DNA from: Serratia sp. UGAL515B_01
Lineage (GTDB): Bacteria > Pseudomonadota > Gammaproteobacteria > Enterobacterales > Enterobacteriaceae
Reading direction: 5' to 3'
Assembly: GCF_033095805.1 (NCBI RefSeq)
Contig: NZ_CP109901.1
Location: 3,903,766-3,967,765 of the forward strand
DNA: 64,000 nucleotides
In this document: positions 8,003-15,798 of the stretch, in pieces
Position numbering within the stretch: position 1 is the stretch's first letter
Layout: the number at the start of each line of letters is the position of its first letter
Notes under the pieces: model-generated
Databases searched by the model: none
What the model was told of the DNA's origin: nothing
The model's input: the letters and a program-made list of their open reading frames with translations, nothing else
Translations under genes and position numbers: made by a program

Positions 8003-9652
8003 ATGGATTTCGTTATGATTATAAAAAAGAAAACAAAATCACTAAAAAAAGAACAGCGGGGCCTCAGTTTAATAGAAGTTAGTCTTTATATTATTGTGTT
8101 TACAATTTCGTTAGTGATTATCACTGATAGTATAAATATCCATCTCAAATCAAAAAAGAAAGAAGAAATAATTAATGGGATTCAGCAATTTAATGATGCA
8201 TTCAAACAATATATTATAGACAACCAGATAGATTTCCTGTCTTCTAAAGAAGCGACACCACACGCAATGTCATTTGATGATTTAAAAAAAATGGGGTATT
8301 TACCACAACAAATGACTGATAGCAATTACATGACATTTAGTTCAACAGGCTATGTTATCCAGAAAAATGTTGCTCGTGTGCTGGACAATATCGGTAGACC
8401 TCAACTCGTCGGTATCGTAATAACTTGCCCACAAAACGGAATCCAATCCAATCCTTATGTATTAAGAGGTATAATCAATCAACTTGGAGTATCCGCGGGA
8501 ATGATGGAGGAAAACCAATCCCGTATCATCGGAAGCCATGGCATTTGGGAAATTTCTCGGCAGGATCGCCCCTCTGGAGTGCCTCTCTTTGAGCAAGGCG
8601 CTGGATGTATTTACTCTTTACTGACTGATGTATCATATTTTCACGAAAAAGGTGCGATTCAACCTCCTGAATTTCTGAATTCAAAAATCTCTGTTGAGGC
8701 ATTCAGTGCAGGGCATAAAATACCGCTTCAGAGTGGGGAAGCGTGGTATCCGCTATTTAACACTGATGTTCTCCACTTGTTCAATAATAATAAGGCGAAG
8801 CATATTCGCATTGATTTAGAAGATCAGAATAATTCCTTACTATACTCTAATTTTTTCAACTCGTCAGATATCAAAATTAGCCCTGGTTATTTCCAGTCTG
8901 GAAAAAAGGCTTCTTCAATATTCGGGAAGAAATTTAAAATTAAAATAACTCCTTTTGATGATTTTCAACATCCAGGGAAATCAGTCTATTTATTTAATGG
9001 TTCTCCAATCACCATTAAACGCTATCAAGGTTCTATCTGGAATTCATTCTCGATTAAAATGGGTGTTAATATCTATAATAAAAATTATAAAATCCCAATA
9101 AATCCAGTGGGTAATACTCGAAGTGATATTGGTTACTGTTCTGATGAAAATAAAAAAGATATCGTTACTCCTATGGGTATTGATATTATTGGCATGGACA
9201 TAGATCTTATTATGCCAGAGCAAAAAGAGGCCTCTTATATTGAACCGCAGACAATAGCTATTATAGTGGATAATGCTGCGAATCCGCCCCCAGACCCAGA
9301 CCCAGACCCAGATCCAGATCCAGGACCATCCTCTGAACCAAAGCCTTTACCCGATATCGACACTGGCCCTAAGAGGATTTTCATTCTTACGTTAAAGTCA
9401 CCCACTGATTTGCACTCTGATCCAATGGAGTGGGGGAGCTATGATCGTCGATTTACTCAGCCACCTTTGATTGGTAACGCTGTTCTCTCTAACACTCTGT
9501 ATTACCGTATAAGTAAAGCTTGCCAAACTTCTATGAGTGGTGAAGCCAGTGTTTATATAAAAACGAATACTGCACGTAAGAAAATTGATTCTATAGCGTG
9601 GGATGCAGGGCAGGCATCAACATGGGGATACCATGACATACCCATTAAATAA
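8003..9652 (+). CDS. Large prepilin-like protein, probable pilus-tip adhesin (PilV-like)
   Basis: 549 residues with a basic leader, then EQRG|LSLIEVSLYIIVF and a hydrophobic helix. The long body has an R64-PilV-like first third (FDDLKKMGYLP, IRG-free VLRGIINQLGVSAGMM) and a large C-terminal region with scattered Cys. A Pro-Asp linker built on a tandem hexanucleotide sits near residues 430-445. Size and position match pilus-tip subunits, which use a pilin N-terminus for assembly and the C-terminus for binding. It overlaps the next gene by about 20 nt. The start at 8003 has a weak site; 8015 is an alternative. Confidence 0.65.
   Translation: MDFVMIIKKKTKSLKKEQRGLSLIEVSLYIIVFTISLVIITDSINIHLKSKKKEEIINGIQQFNDAFKQYIIDNQIDFLSSKEATPHAMSFDDLKKMGYLPQQMTDSNYMTFSSTGYVIQKNVARVLDNIGRPQLVGIVITCPQNGIQSNPYVLRGIINQLGVSAGMMEENQSRIIGSHGIWEISRQDRPSGVPLFEQGAGCIYSLLTDVSYFHEKGAIQPPEFLNSKISVEAFSAGHKIPLQSGEAWYPLFNTDVLHLFNNNKAKHIRIDLEDQNNSLLYSNFFNSSDIKISPGYFQSGKKASSIFGKKFKIKITPFDDFQHPGKSVYLFNGSPITIKRYQGSIWNSFSIKMGVNIYNKNYKIPINPVGNTRSDIGYCSDENKKDIVTPMGIDIIGMDIDLIMPEQKEASYIEPQTIAIIVDNAANPPPDPDPDPDPDPGPSSEPKPLPDIDTGPKRIFILTLKSPTDLHSDPMEWGSYDRRFTQPPLIGNAVLSNTLYYRISKACQTSMSGEASVYIKTNTARKKIDSIAWDAGQASTWGYHDIPIK
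9290..9319 (+). repeat. Hexanucleotide tandem repeat coding Pro-Asp linker
   Basis: Five tandem copies of CCAGAY (three CCAGAC then two CCAGAT) encode a (Pro-Asp)n hinge. The six-base unit lets the tract expand or contract without a frameshift. Confidence 0.9.
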
Positions 9653-11120
9653 ATTTTATAATAAGCGATATCGGATAACCAAGATACCACAGATTCAACA
9701 TGGATTTTCTCTCATTGAAGTCGCCCTTTTTCTTATTATTGTTATTGTTATTGTTATTTCGGTCACACCTTTCATTAAGTTAACATCTTATGAGTACAAG
9801 ACTGTTTCAACTGTGAAAAGAACTGAAATAATAGCTTCCGCAGTTTCATTGTACTTGAGTTATCACAAAGTTGATCTTGCAAACAATATTATAAAAATGG
9901 GTAAGCCTCAAGAAATTCCGATAGATGATTTAATCAGTGAAGGATTTTTACCTACTGGTAACAATGAGTTTTCCAAAGATACATTTGGTAATAACTTTCA
10001 TGTTATTGCGCGTTTAGTTCCCCTAGACAGTTCAGCTGTTAACGCAGGGGAATTGATGGTAATAATTACTGCTCTTAATGAAAATAAGGTTAAAGATATT
10101 CCTGTAGATATGCGTGGGGAAATAGTTTCGATGCTGGGAATTAATGCTGGAATAGAGCCACTATCCGGTAACAAGAGTGAGATCTATGGCGTATCTAGGA
10201 ATTGGACTGTTCACCTTCAGGATTGGTCTGTTCCTAATATTGATTATAAAAAAGCGCAATATTTTTACTTTATAGAGTCAAAAAATACTCTCAGTAATGA
10301 CACTGAAATTTATAAAACAGAAGCGGATAAAATATCAAAGATTAGTTTCGACAGTAATCATCAATCTTCCTGGGCTCCTGTTTTCACTGAAGATAAGTTG
10401 CTTATCTCAATGAAGGATAATCCAGACATTGACTACTTCCAGGTGAGCATTACCCCTAGCACTGATAAAAAGCCAAGAAATTATCAAGTGTTAGGCGAAA
10501 AATTAAGTATTAATCCTGAACCTGAATGGCTTCCAATTGGTAACCAAAATGATGTGAAAATCATGGTGCAAGTCAGTGCGCATCATCTATCAGGAATGAA
10601 TTTAGTTCCTGTTACTTCCTTTACTCTGAATATCAAAGCAATAAGCATTGAAGATTACTTTCATTCATTTTTTGTTCCCGATGAGCTTACCGTAAAAGGA
10701 TGGGCCTTAGAGCGTCATCCTGACAGTAAACTGAAGAGAGTCAATCACTGTAACACTCAGAGAGACATTCAGGTTACGAAGGTGATTTTTTTATCTATTA
10801 AATCAATCATACAAGATGATTTTACTCGCCTGTTACTAAAACCCTTAACACTTGAGGTCAGCGCGATTGGCGATAAAGGAATTTATAATATTATTTATAG
10901 AAAGTTTATTATCAATACTGGAGATTTAAAAGAAAATATCACCGATAATGCTTTACAAGGTGATTTTGACATTTCAAACAATACCTGTGCATCATATTTA
11001 GAACATCAGGTTCAGTATGACGTTGAGCTCTTCTCTGGTGAGCAATCATGGAAAATGAATAGTGTAAAACAGAATTGGAGTGGTCAAAATAGCGCTTTTT
11101 CCACAAAGCTCTTCCCTTGA
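9633..11120 (+). CDS. Second large prepilin-like protein, probable tip adhesin
   Basis: 495 residues from ATG at 9633, inside the end of the preceding gene. It has a prepilin site IQHG|FSLIEVALFLIIVI and a hydrophobic helix. The region after it (IDDLISEGFLPTG, then a GELMVIIT segment and MLGINAG) parallels the first large protein, so the two are paralogues sharing a PilV-like N-terminal half. The C-terminal halves are unrelated by eye. Probably a second tip or minor subunit. I see no shufflon repeats or Rci-type recombinase gene beside it. Confidence 0.62.
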   Translation: MTYPLNKFYNKRYRITKIPQIQHGFSLIEVALFLIIVIVIVISVTPFIKLTSYEYKTVSTVKRTEIIASAVSLYLSYHKVDLANNIIKMGKPQEIPIDDLISEGFLPTGNNEFSKDTFGNNFHVIARLVPLDSSAVNAGELMVIITALNENKVKDIPVDMRGEIVSMLGINAGIEPLSGNKSEIYGVSRNWTVHLQDWSVPNIDYKKAQYFYFIESKNTLSNDTEIYKTEADKISKISFDSNHQSSWAPVFTEDKLLISMKDNPDIDYFQVSITPSTDKKPRNYQVLGEKLSINPEPEWLPIGNQNDVKIMVQVSAHHLSGMNLVPVTSFTLNIKAISIEDYFHSFFVPDELTVKGWALERHPDSKLKRVNHCNTQRDIQVTKVIFLSIKSIIQDDFTRLLLKPLTLEVSAIGDKGIYNIIYRKFIINTGDLKENITDNALQGDFDISNNTCASYLEHQVQYDVELFSGEQSWKMNSVKQNWSGQNSAFSTKLFP

Positions 11121-11222
11121 TTAGCTGCATTATTTTACCCACGATATATCTCAAAATATAAAGTGTTTTCACAAGAGTTAGACATGTGATAAGTCTCATA
11201 AACCGCTAACTAGGTAATAGCT

Positions 11223-11351
11223 ATGCACATAAAACTACAACGTAGATTGCCATTAATTGAAACTGCTATGGTATTGGCCCTTTCTGCGGTTGTTGTTGCT
11301 GGTATCATGGCGCTTTACTCGTCGGCCTCAACCAATCAATATTTAATTTAG
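11223..11351 (+). pseudogene. Truncated prepilin N-terminus
   Basis: A 42-codon ORF encoding only the pilin N-terminal helix (LIETAMVLALSAVVV) and stopping after ASTNQYLI. The codons after ASTN join directly to a TATTTAATTTAG sequence that in the intact copies lies downstream of the stop, so an internal deletion removed the globular domain. The processing glycine is replaced by Arg (QRR|LPLIE), so the product would probably not be cleaved. Confidence 0.8.
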
Positions 11352-11487
11352 CCCAACTCATTTAACGAAAATCCTATCGAATAATGATTTCGTTACAGGA
11401 TTTTAGTTTGATAAAATCATAAATGATACTGTTTATTTTTTGAAGTCTTACCGAGTTTTTAATGTGATCCTATTAAGGGAAATTATT

Positions 11488-12090
11488 ATGAAAATTAATT
11501 CATGTTGGAATAATAGCTGTAAAGGAGTGAAAAAAAAATTGCAGCAGGGGCTGTCATTAATTGAAGCCGCCATGGTATTGGCCCTTTCTGCGGTTGTGGT
11601 CGCAGGCGTCATGGCTTATTACCAGTCGGCCTCCACCAATGAAAAAACGGAAAGAACAATTACAGAGATAATGGCAGTTATTGCATCTGTCAACAGTATT
11701 TACTCTTCTGCCCCAGATTTTTCTGGACTTTCAAGTACTGTTATTGCCAAGTCAGGTTTTTTCCCTAGTTCTTTTGTATATAAAAAAGATGATGGTCAAT
11801 TGAGTATAATGGCACCATATGGCGATGATATTGTTGTTTCTGATGGTACATCTTTTAATAAAAAAATCGAAAACGAAAATGCCTATTATCATATTGGTGT
11901 ATTCGCACCTAGGGACGTTTGTGCAAATTTAGCAAGACTGGATTTGGGAAGCAGCCTTGTCGCTGTCAATATTGCTGGTAGGCTATTCATGGGGAATTTA
12001 CCGACTATTAAAGAAGCACAAGAAGCCTGTTCTCAACAAGTAGCGTATGATGATGAAAAACATGTTGAAATTTCCTATACATTGCATTAA
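11488..12090 (+). CDS. Type IV prepilin paralogue
   Basis: 200 residues from ATG 11488, chosen over 11440 because AAGGGAAATT precedes it and the leader then matches the next copy (MKINSCWNN / MNINSRWNN). It has the LQQG|LSLIEAAMVLALSAV processing site and helix, a variable globular domain, two cysteines (RDVCANLARLDLGSS and QEACSQ) and a terminal YTLH. The first part is nearly identical to the gene at 12248, the rest is not. Confidence 0.82.
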   Translation: MKINSCWNNSCKGVKKKLQQGLSLIEAAMVLALSAVVVAGVMAYYQSASTNEKTERTITEIMAVIASVNSIYSSAPDFSGLSSTVIAKSGFFPSSFVYKKDDGQLSIMAPYGDDIVVSDGTSFNKKIENENAYYHIGVFAPRDVCANLARLDLGSSLVAVNIAGRLFMGNLPTIKEAQEACSQQVAYDDEKHVEISYTLH

Positions 12091-12247
12091 TTCTTTACTT
12101 ATTTAATTTAGCCTAATTCATTTAAATAAAACCTTATCAAATAATGATTTAGTCACAGGGTGAAAGTTTGGCGAAATCATAGGTAATACTTTTCATTTTT
12201 TGGAATTTTACTGGATTTTTAATATGCCCTTTATAAGGAAAATCGTT

Positions 12248-12880
12248 ATGAACATTAATTCACGTTGGAATAATAGGTATAAAGAAGTGCAAAAAAAATT
12301 GCAACAGGGGCTATCATTAATTGAAGCCGCCATGGTATTGGCCCTTTCTGCGGTTGTGGTCGCAGGCGTTATGGCTTATTACCAGTCAGCTTCCACGAAT
12401 GAAAAATTGGAAAAAACAATTGGAGAAATAATGGCGATTATCTCAGCCGTTAACAGCACTTATTCTTCCGCACCGGATTTCAGTGATCTGAGTGACTCAA
12501 AAATTGCCAAAACGGGTGCGCTTCCCGCCTCCTTTATTGATAATACCGACCCTAGATATCCTAGAATAAAATCACCATTCGGATATAGTATAAGTCTTAC
12601 GGGTGGGGGGGGCCTCCCTGACGATCCAGATTCAACGAATAACCCAAGCAGCCAATACTACTCCCTTACTCTGGCTGTTCCTCGTTCTGTTTGCGCAGGC
12701 CTGATTAGGCTGGACTTGGGTAGTAACCTTGTTGGTCTGGTGCTTGCGAGCGGAAATAAGCCGTTATCTGTCCCTATTCCTGTTTCTGTTGAACAATCCC
12801 AACAATTTTGTGAAAAGGCCGAAGAAACTGATGAATTAAAAGGTGAGGATATGGTGGTTCTAGCTTACATTTTGCGTTAA
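12248..12880 (+). CDS. Type IV prepilin paralogue
   Basis: 210 residues from ATG 12248 after ATAAGGAAA. It shares the leader, LQQG|LSLIEAAM site and hydrophobic helix with the tandem neighbour. The globular region is distinct, with a GGGG loop, a VPRSVC landmark, a second Cys in QQFCEK and a terminal YILR in place of the usual -H. It is the last pilus gene before an ERIC element and the return to core-like composition. Confidence 0.82.
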   Translation: MNINSRWNNRYKEVQKKLQQGLSLIEAAMVLALSAVVVAGVMAYYQSASTNEKLEKTIGEIMAIISAVNSTYSSAPDFSDLSDSKIAKTGALPASFIDNTDPRYPRIKSPFGYSISLTGGGGLPDDPDSTNNPSSQYYSLTLAVPRSVCAGLIRLDLGSNLVGLVLASGNKPLSVPIPVSVEQSQQFCEKAEETDELKGEDMVVLAYILR

Positions 12881-12920
12881 GAGTTCCCTATTCTCGGAGC
12901 TATTTCGACGAAATAGCCAC

Positions 12921-13047
12921 TATACTCTAAACACTTCGAGTTGCAGGAAGGCGGCAACGCAACGAAGCCCCAGGAGCTTACTCAGGTAAGTGACTGGGGT
13001 GAACGAAGGCAGTCAACACCCAAGCAACTTGAAGTATGACGAGTATA
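12921..13047. repeat. ERIC element (canonical)
   Basis: A 127-bp element with TATACTC/GAGTATA ends and the classic core CCCAGGAGCTTACTCAGG with AAGTGACTGGGGTGAACG. It marks the right edge of the AT-rich pilus island. Confidence 0.95.
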
Positions 13048-13095
13048 AACCCCTATACCAAGATATGAACAAGAGACCGTTTTTCAGGAAGAGGG

Positions 13096-14037
13096 TTATA
13101 ACCCTGCCAAAATTCCCTTCACAATTTGTACATCTTGAATGGCTAGCCCGGTAAGATCGGCTAGGGTGATTTGTTGATCGGTTTTACGCATTTTCATACC
13201 ACTTGCCAGCATCTCACCAAACTCAACGATTGGCACCGTTGTCAGCAAATTTTGTTGATATGCCTGGGCAATTTCACCATATTCGCTGCACTGCTTCCGA
13301 GCATCCACCAAAATCGCATCAGCTTTGGCAACTAATGCCGTTGCCAACTCCTGTTTACCTACGGCGTCTGCGCCAACCGCGGTAATATGGGTTCCTGGGC
13401 GGATATTTTCCGCTTGCAGGATCGGCGTGTGGCTCGGTGTGGTGGTCACGATCAGATTACAGTGTGCCGCCAGCTCAGCGGCATCTCGCGTGATGTGAAC
13501 GCGAAAACCTGCCGCTTCTGCATCCTGACGATACGCGGTAAGGCGTTGTGGGGTTCGGCCCCAGACCCACACTTCACGGCAGTGGGTTACCGCTTTAAGC
13601 TGTTGCAGTTGCAACAGCGCCTGCATACCCGAGCCCACGATGCCAATGGCGTCAATGTGTTGCGGCGCGCATAACTCAGCGGCAATACGCCCGGCCAATG
13701 CGGTGCGCAGCGCCGTCAACCAACCTTCATCCAGTAGCAGGGCTTGCGGTTCACCGGTCAGCGCAGAGAAAGCCATCATCAGCCCTTGATTGCTGGGCAA
13801 CCCTTGTTCAGAGTTGCGATAAAACCCGGAGGAGACTTTCACTACAAACTGGTCATCTCCCTCTAACCACGCCGATTTAATGCAACAGTCACCCTCCGCT
13901 GCGTTGAACAGAAAGTGTTGTACCGGTGGCATCTGCACCTGATAAGCTGAATAGGCGATAAATCCCGTTTTCAGCAACGCAGTGATGCGTTCGGCGTCGA
14001 AAGCGGCAAGAATTTGCGTCTTATTAATGATTCTCAT
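13096..14037 (-). CDS. Ornithine cyclodeaminase/mu-crystallin family protein
   Basis: A 313-residue NAD(P)-dependent enzyme with a Rossmann motif GIVGSGMQA near residue 125 and the family's early Lys/Arg substrate segment (CCIKSAW, VVKVSSG). Family members act on imino/amino acids: ornithine cyclodeaminase, alanine dehydrogenase, DauB-type arginine dehydrogenase, iminosuccinate reductase. The substrate cannot be told from sequence. It overlaps the upstream dehydratase gene by 14 nt in one operon behind a YheO-type regulator, so a shared amino-acid pathway is likely. Confidence 0.8.
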   Translation of the reverse strand: MRIINKTQILAAFDAERITALLKTGFIAYSAYQVQMPPVQHFLFNAAEGDCCIKSAWLEGDDQFVVKVSSGFYRNSEQGLPSNQGLMMAFSALTGEPQALLLDEGWLTALRTALAGRIAAELCAPQHIDAIGIVGSGMQALLQLQQLKAVTHCREVWVWGRTPQRLTAYRQDAEAAGFRVHITRDAAELAAHCNLIVTTTPSHTPILQAENIRPGTHITAVGADAVGKQELATALVAKADAILVDARKQCSEYGEIAQAYQQNLLTTVPIVEFGEMLASGMKMRKTDQQITLADLTGLAIQDVQIVKGILAGL

Positions 14038-14992
14038 AGCTGATTGCCTTCAGGTATTTTTCCAGCACGATATTTTTACCGCACAATACCACGGCCACTT
14101 TTTTACCCTGAAACTCCGGCGCCAGTTTGCAGGCGGAAGCCAACGCCACCCCGGCGGCTCCCTCAATAATCCAGCGATCGCTGGCGGCGAGCATGCGCAT
14201 TGCCTGCTTGATCTCATCTTCACTGACCAACACTTTACGGTCGATCACCTGCTGGCAAAGCGGGAAGGTGATTGCACCGGGTTCAACACCGCCTGCCGTT
14301 CCATCAGACAAAGTCTCTTGCTCTTCCACAGGGTAGATATGCCCAGCTTCCAACGCGCTATACATGCTGGTAGCATTCTCTGGCCAACAGGCAATAACCT
14401 GTGTTTTTGGCGACAATCGCTTCAATATGGTGCCAATTCCGGCAATATAGCCACCGCCGCCTACGGCAACGAATACGGCATCCAAATCGGGTTGCTGTTC
14501 GACGATTTCCATGCCACAAGTGCCTTGGCCAGCAACCACTTGAGCGTCGTTATAGGGGGAGATGTAGACTTTGTTCTGCTCGCGAGCGGCTTTTTCCCCA
14601 GCCAACTCTGCGTTCAAGCCATCACCCGGTATCCGTACTACTTTGCCACCCAATGCGCAGATCGTCTCTAACTTGATGGCAGCGGCGTTTTCAGGGGCAT
14701 AGACGGTAACATTAATCCCCATCTGCTTGCCTGCCAAGGCGATCGCCTGACCGTGGTTACCGCTGGAAGCGGCAATCACCCCTCGTTGGCGTTGCTCATC
14801 GCTCAACAGACGCAGTTTGTTGCTCGCGCCACGGAACTTGAATGAGCCGGTATGCTGCAGATGGTCGCACTTTAGAAACAATTCGCATCCTAATTGTTGC
14901 GAAAGCAACAGGCTGTGCTCTAAAGGGGTAACGCGTACTTGCGGACGTAATTGTTGGTGGGCGGAAACGATCTCATCAAATAGGTTGCTCAT
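14024..14992 (-). CDS. PLP fold-II threonine/serine dehydratase-like enzyme
   Basis: 322 residues from the ATG at 14992 (MSNLFDEIVS), which overlaps the regulator's stop by 4 nt. It has the PLP-lysine motif SFKFRGASNK, a phosphate-binding GGGGYIAG loop and the fold-II C-terminal Cys region (VVLCGKN). Relatives include catabolic threonine dehydratase, serine racemase, EutB and beta-hydroxyaspartate dehydratase. It lacks the regulatory ACT domain of IlvA. Pairing with an ornithine-cyclodeaminase-family gene recurs in hydroxyectoine (EutB/EutC) and hydroxyaspartate (BhcB/BhcD) pathways, but other genes of those pathways are absent here. Confidence 0.8.
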   Translation of the reverse strand: MSNLFDEIVSAHQQLRPQVRVTPLEHSLLLSQQLGCELFLKCDHLQHTGSFKFRGASNKLRLLSDEQRQRGVIAASSGNHGQAIALAGKQMGINVTVYAPENAAAIKLETICALGGKVVRIPGDGLNAELAGEKAAREQNKVYISPYNDAQVVAGQGTCGMEIVEQQPDLDAVFVAVGGGGYIAGIGTILKRLSPKTQVIACWPENATSMYSALEAGHIYPVEEQETLSDGTAGGVEPGAITFPLCQQVIDRKVLVSEDEIKQAMRMLAASDRWIIEGAAGVALASACKLAPEFQGKKVAVVLCGKNIVLEKYLKAISYENH

Positions 14993-15594
14993 ACCGACTC
15001 CTTTAGATTTTTTAGATAGTTGTAGACCGTAGCACGGCCAATACCGAGAACTTTTGCGACATAACCCGCTGCATTCTTTCCTTTGAACGCCCCCTCCTGA
15101 TACAGCGCTTCTACTAATGCTCGGCGGCTCGTGCCGTTGAGCGTACTCAGGGTTAGCTGTCTTTGTTGTAACCAAGGGTGAATAAACGAATTGATACGTT
15201 CCTGCCAGTCGTCGTGAAACAGTACGTCGGGTTGTGATTGCAAAACGTTACCTGCCAAAAATAAATCCAGTGCTGCTTTAGCGTTCTCTAGTACGGAAAT
15301 ATCCAGATTGATACACATCAGGCCGATGGGGTCACCCTGATCGTCACGCAGCACCGCGCTGATCGAGCGGAGTTGGCTACCATCCCAGTTACGTTTGAGA
15401 TAGGGGCCAATCACCTGCAAATCGTAGTCATCCTGAAGATCGCTTAGGTTGGAATCTTCGCCCAGTTCGCGCTGAGATCGGTTGTTGGCGATATAGACCA
15501 GCGTTTGGCTGGTGAGATCGTGGATAGCGATTTCCGCATAGGGCGCAAATAACAGTGCGATAGCATCGGCAATCGCGTGATAGCGGGTCAGCAT
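14989..15594 (-). CDS. YheO/DauR-type PAS-HTH transcription regulator
   Basis: 201 residues. The N-terminal YheO-like PAS domain (about 1-115) includes EIAIHDLTSQ and GLMCINLDIS. The C-terminal HTH_22-type DNA-binding region (about 145-201) ends in GIGRATVYNYLKNLKE. It is first in a three-gene operon and coupled by a 4-nt overlap to the dehydratase. DauR, a relative, controls D-arginine catabolism in Pseudomonas, so an amino-acid ligand is plausible (inference). Confidence 0.82.
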   Translation of the reverse strand: MLTRYHAIADAIALLFAPYAEIAIHDLTSQTLVYIANNRSQRELGEDSNLSDLQDDYDLQVIGPYLKRNWDGSQLRSISAVLRDDQGDPIGLMCINLDISVLENAKAALDLFLAGNVLQSQPDVLFHDDWQERINSFIHPWLQQRQLTLSTLNGTSRRALVEALYQEGAFKGKNAAGYVAKVLGIGRATVYNYLKNLKESV

Positions 15595-15798
15595 AGGCCT
15601 ATTTTTTAGACTTAAAAATATAAAATATACTAATTATTCTAATTTGTAAGCGACGGTCGGTAAAGTAGTTTGAGGGTTAATCGAGCAAAGTCATAATAAG
15701 ACAATTGACTGTCAGAGATATCCCAAGCGCTTATGGGTGAAGATGCGTTGACCATTTGATAGGCCTTGACGAGTGCCAAGGCCCTGTTTTAGATAGCG

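Larger units (their letters stand above)
11340..12880 (+). repeat. Tandem pilin gene duplication
   Basis: Two head-to-tail units of about 760 bp (11340-12099 and 12100-12880) align through the intergenic leader (TATTTAATTTAGCC onward), the ribosome site and the pilin N-terminus, then diverge in the globular region. The stump at 11223 is the remains of a third unit to the left. Confidence 0.75.

Noticed and set aside
8003..11120. Shufflon at the pilV-like genes
   Set aside because: No inverted short repeats dividing alternative C-terminal segments and no recombinase gene were found.
13982..14671. 229-residue plus-strand ORF opposite the dehydratase gene
   Set aside because: Antisense shadow of a well-supported enzyme gene with no ribosome site or family signal.
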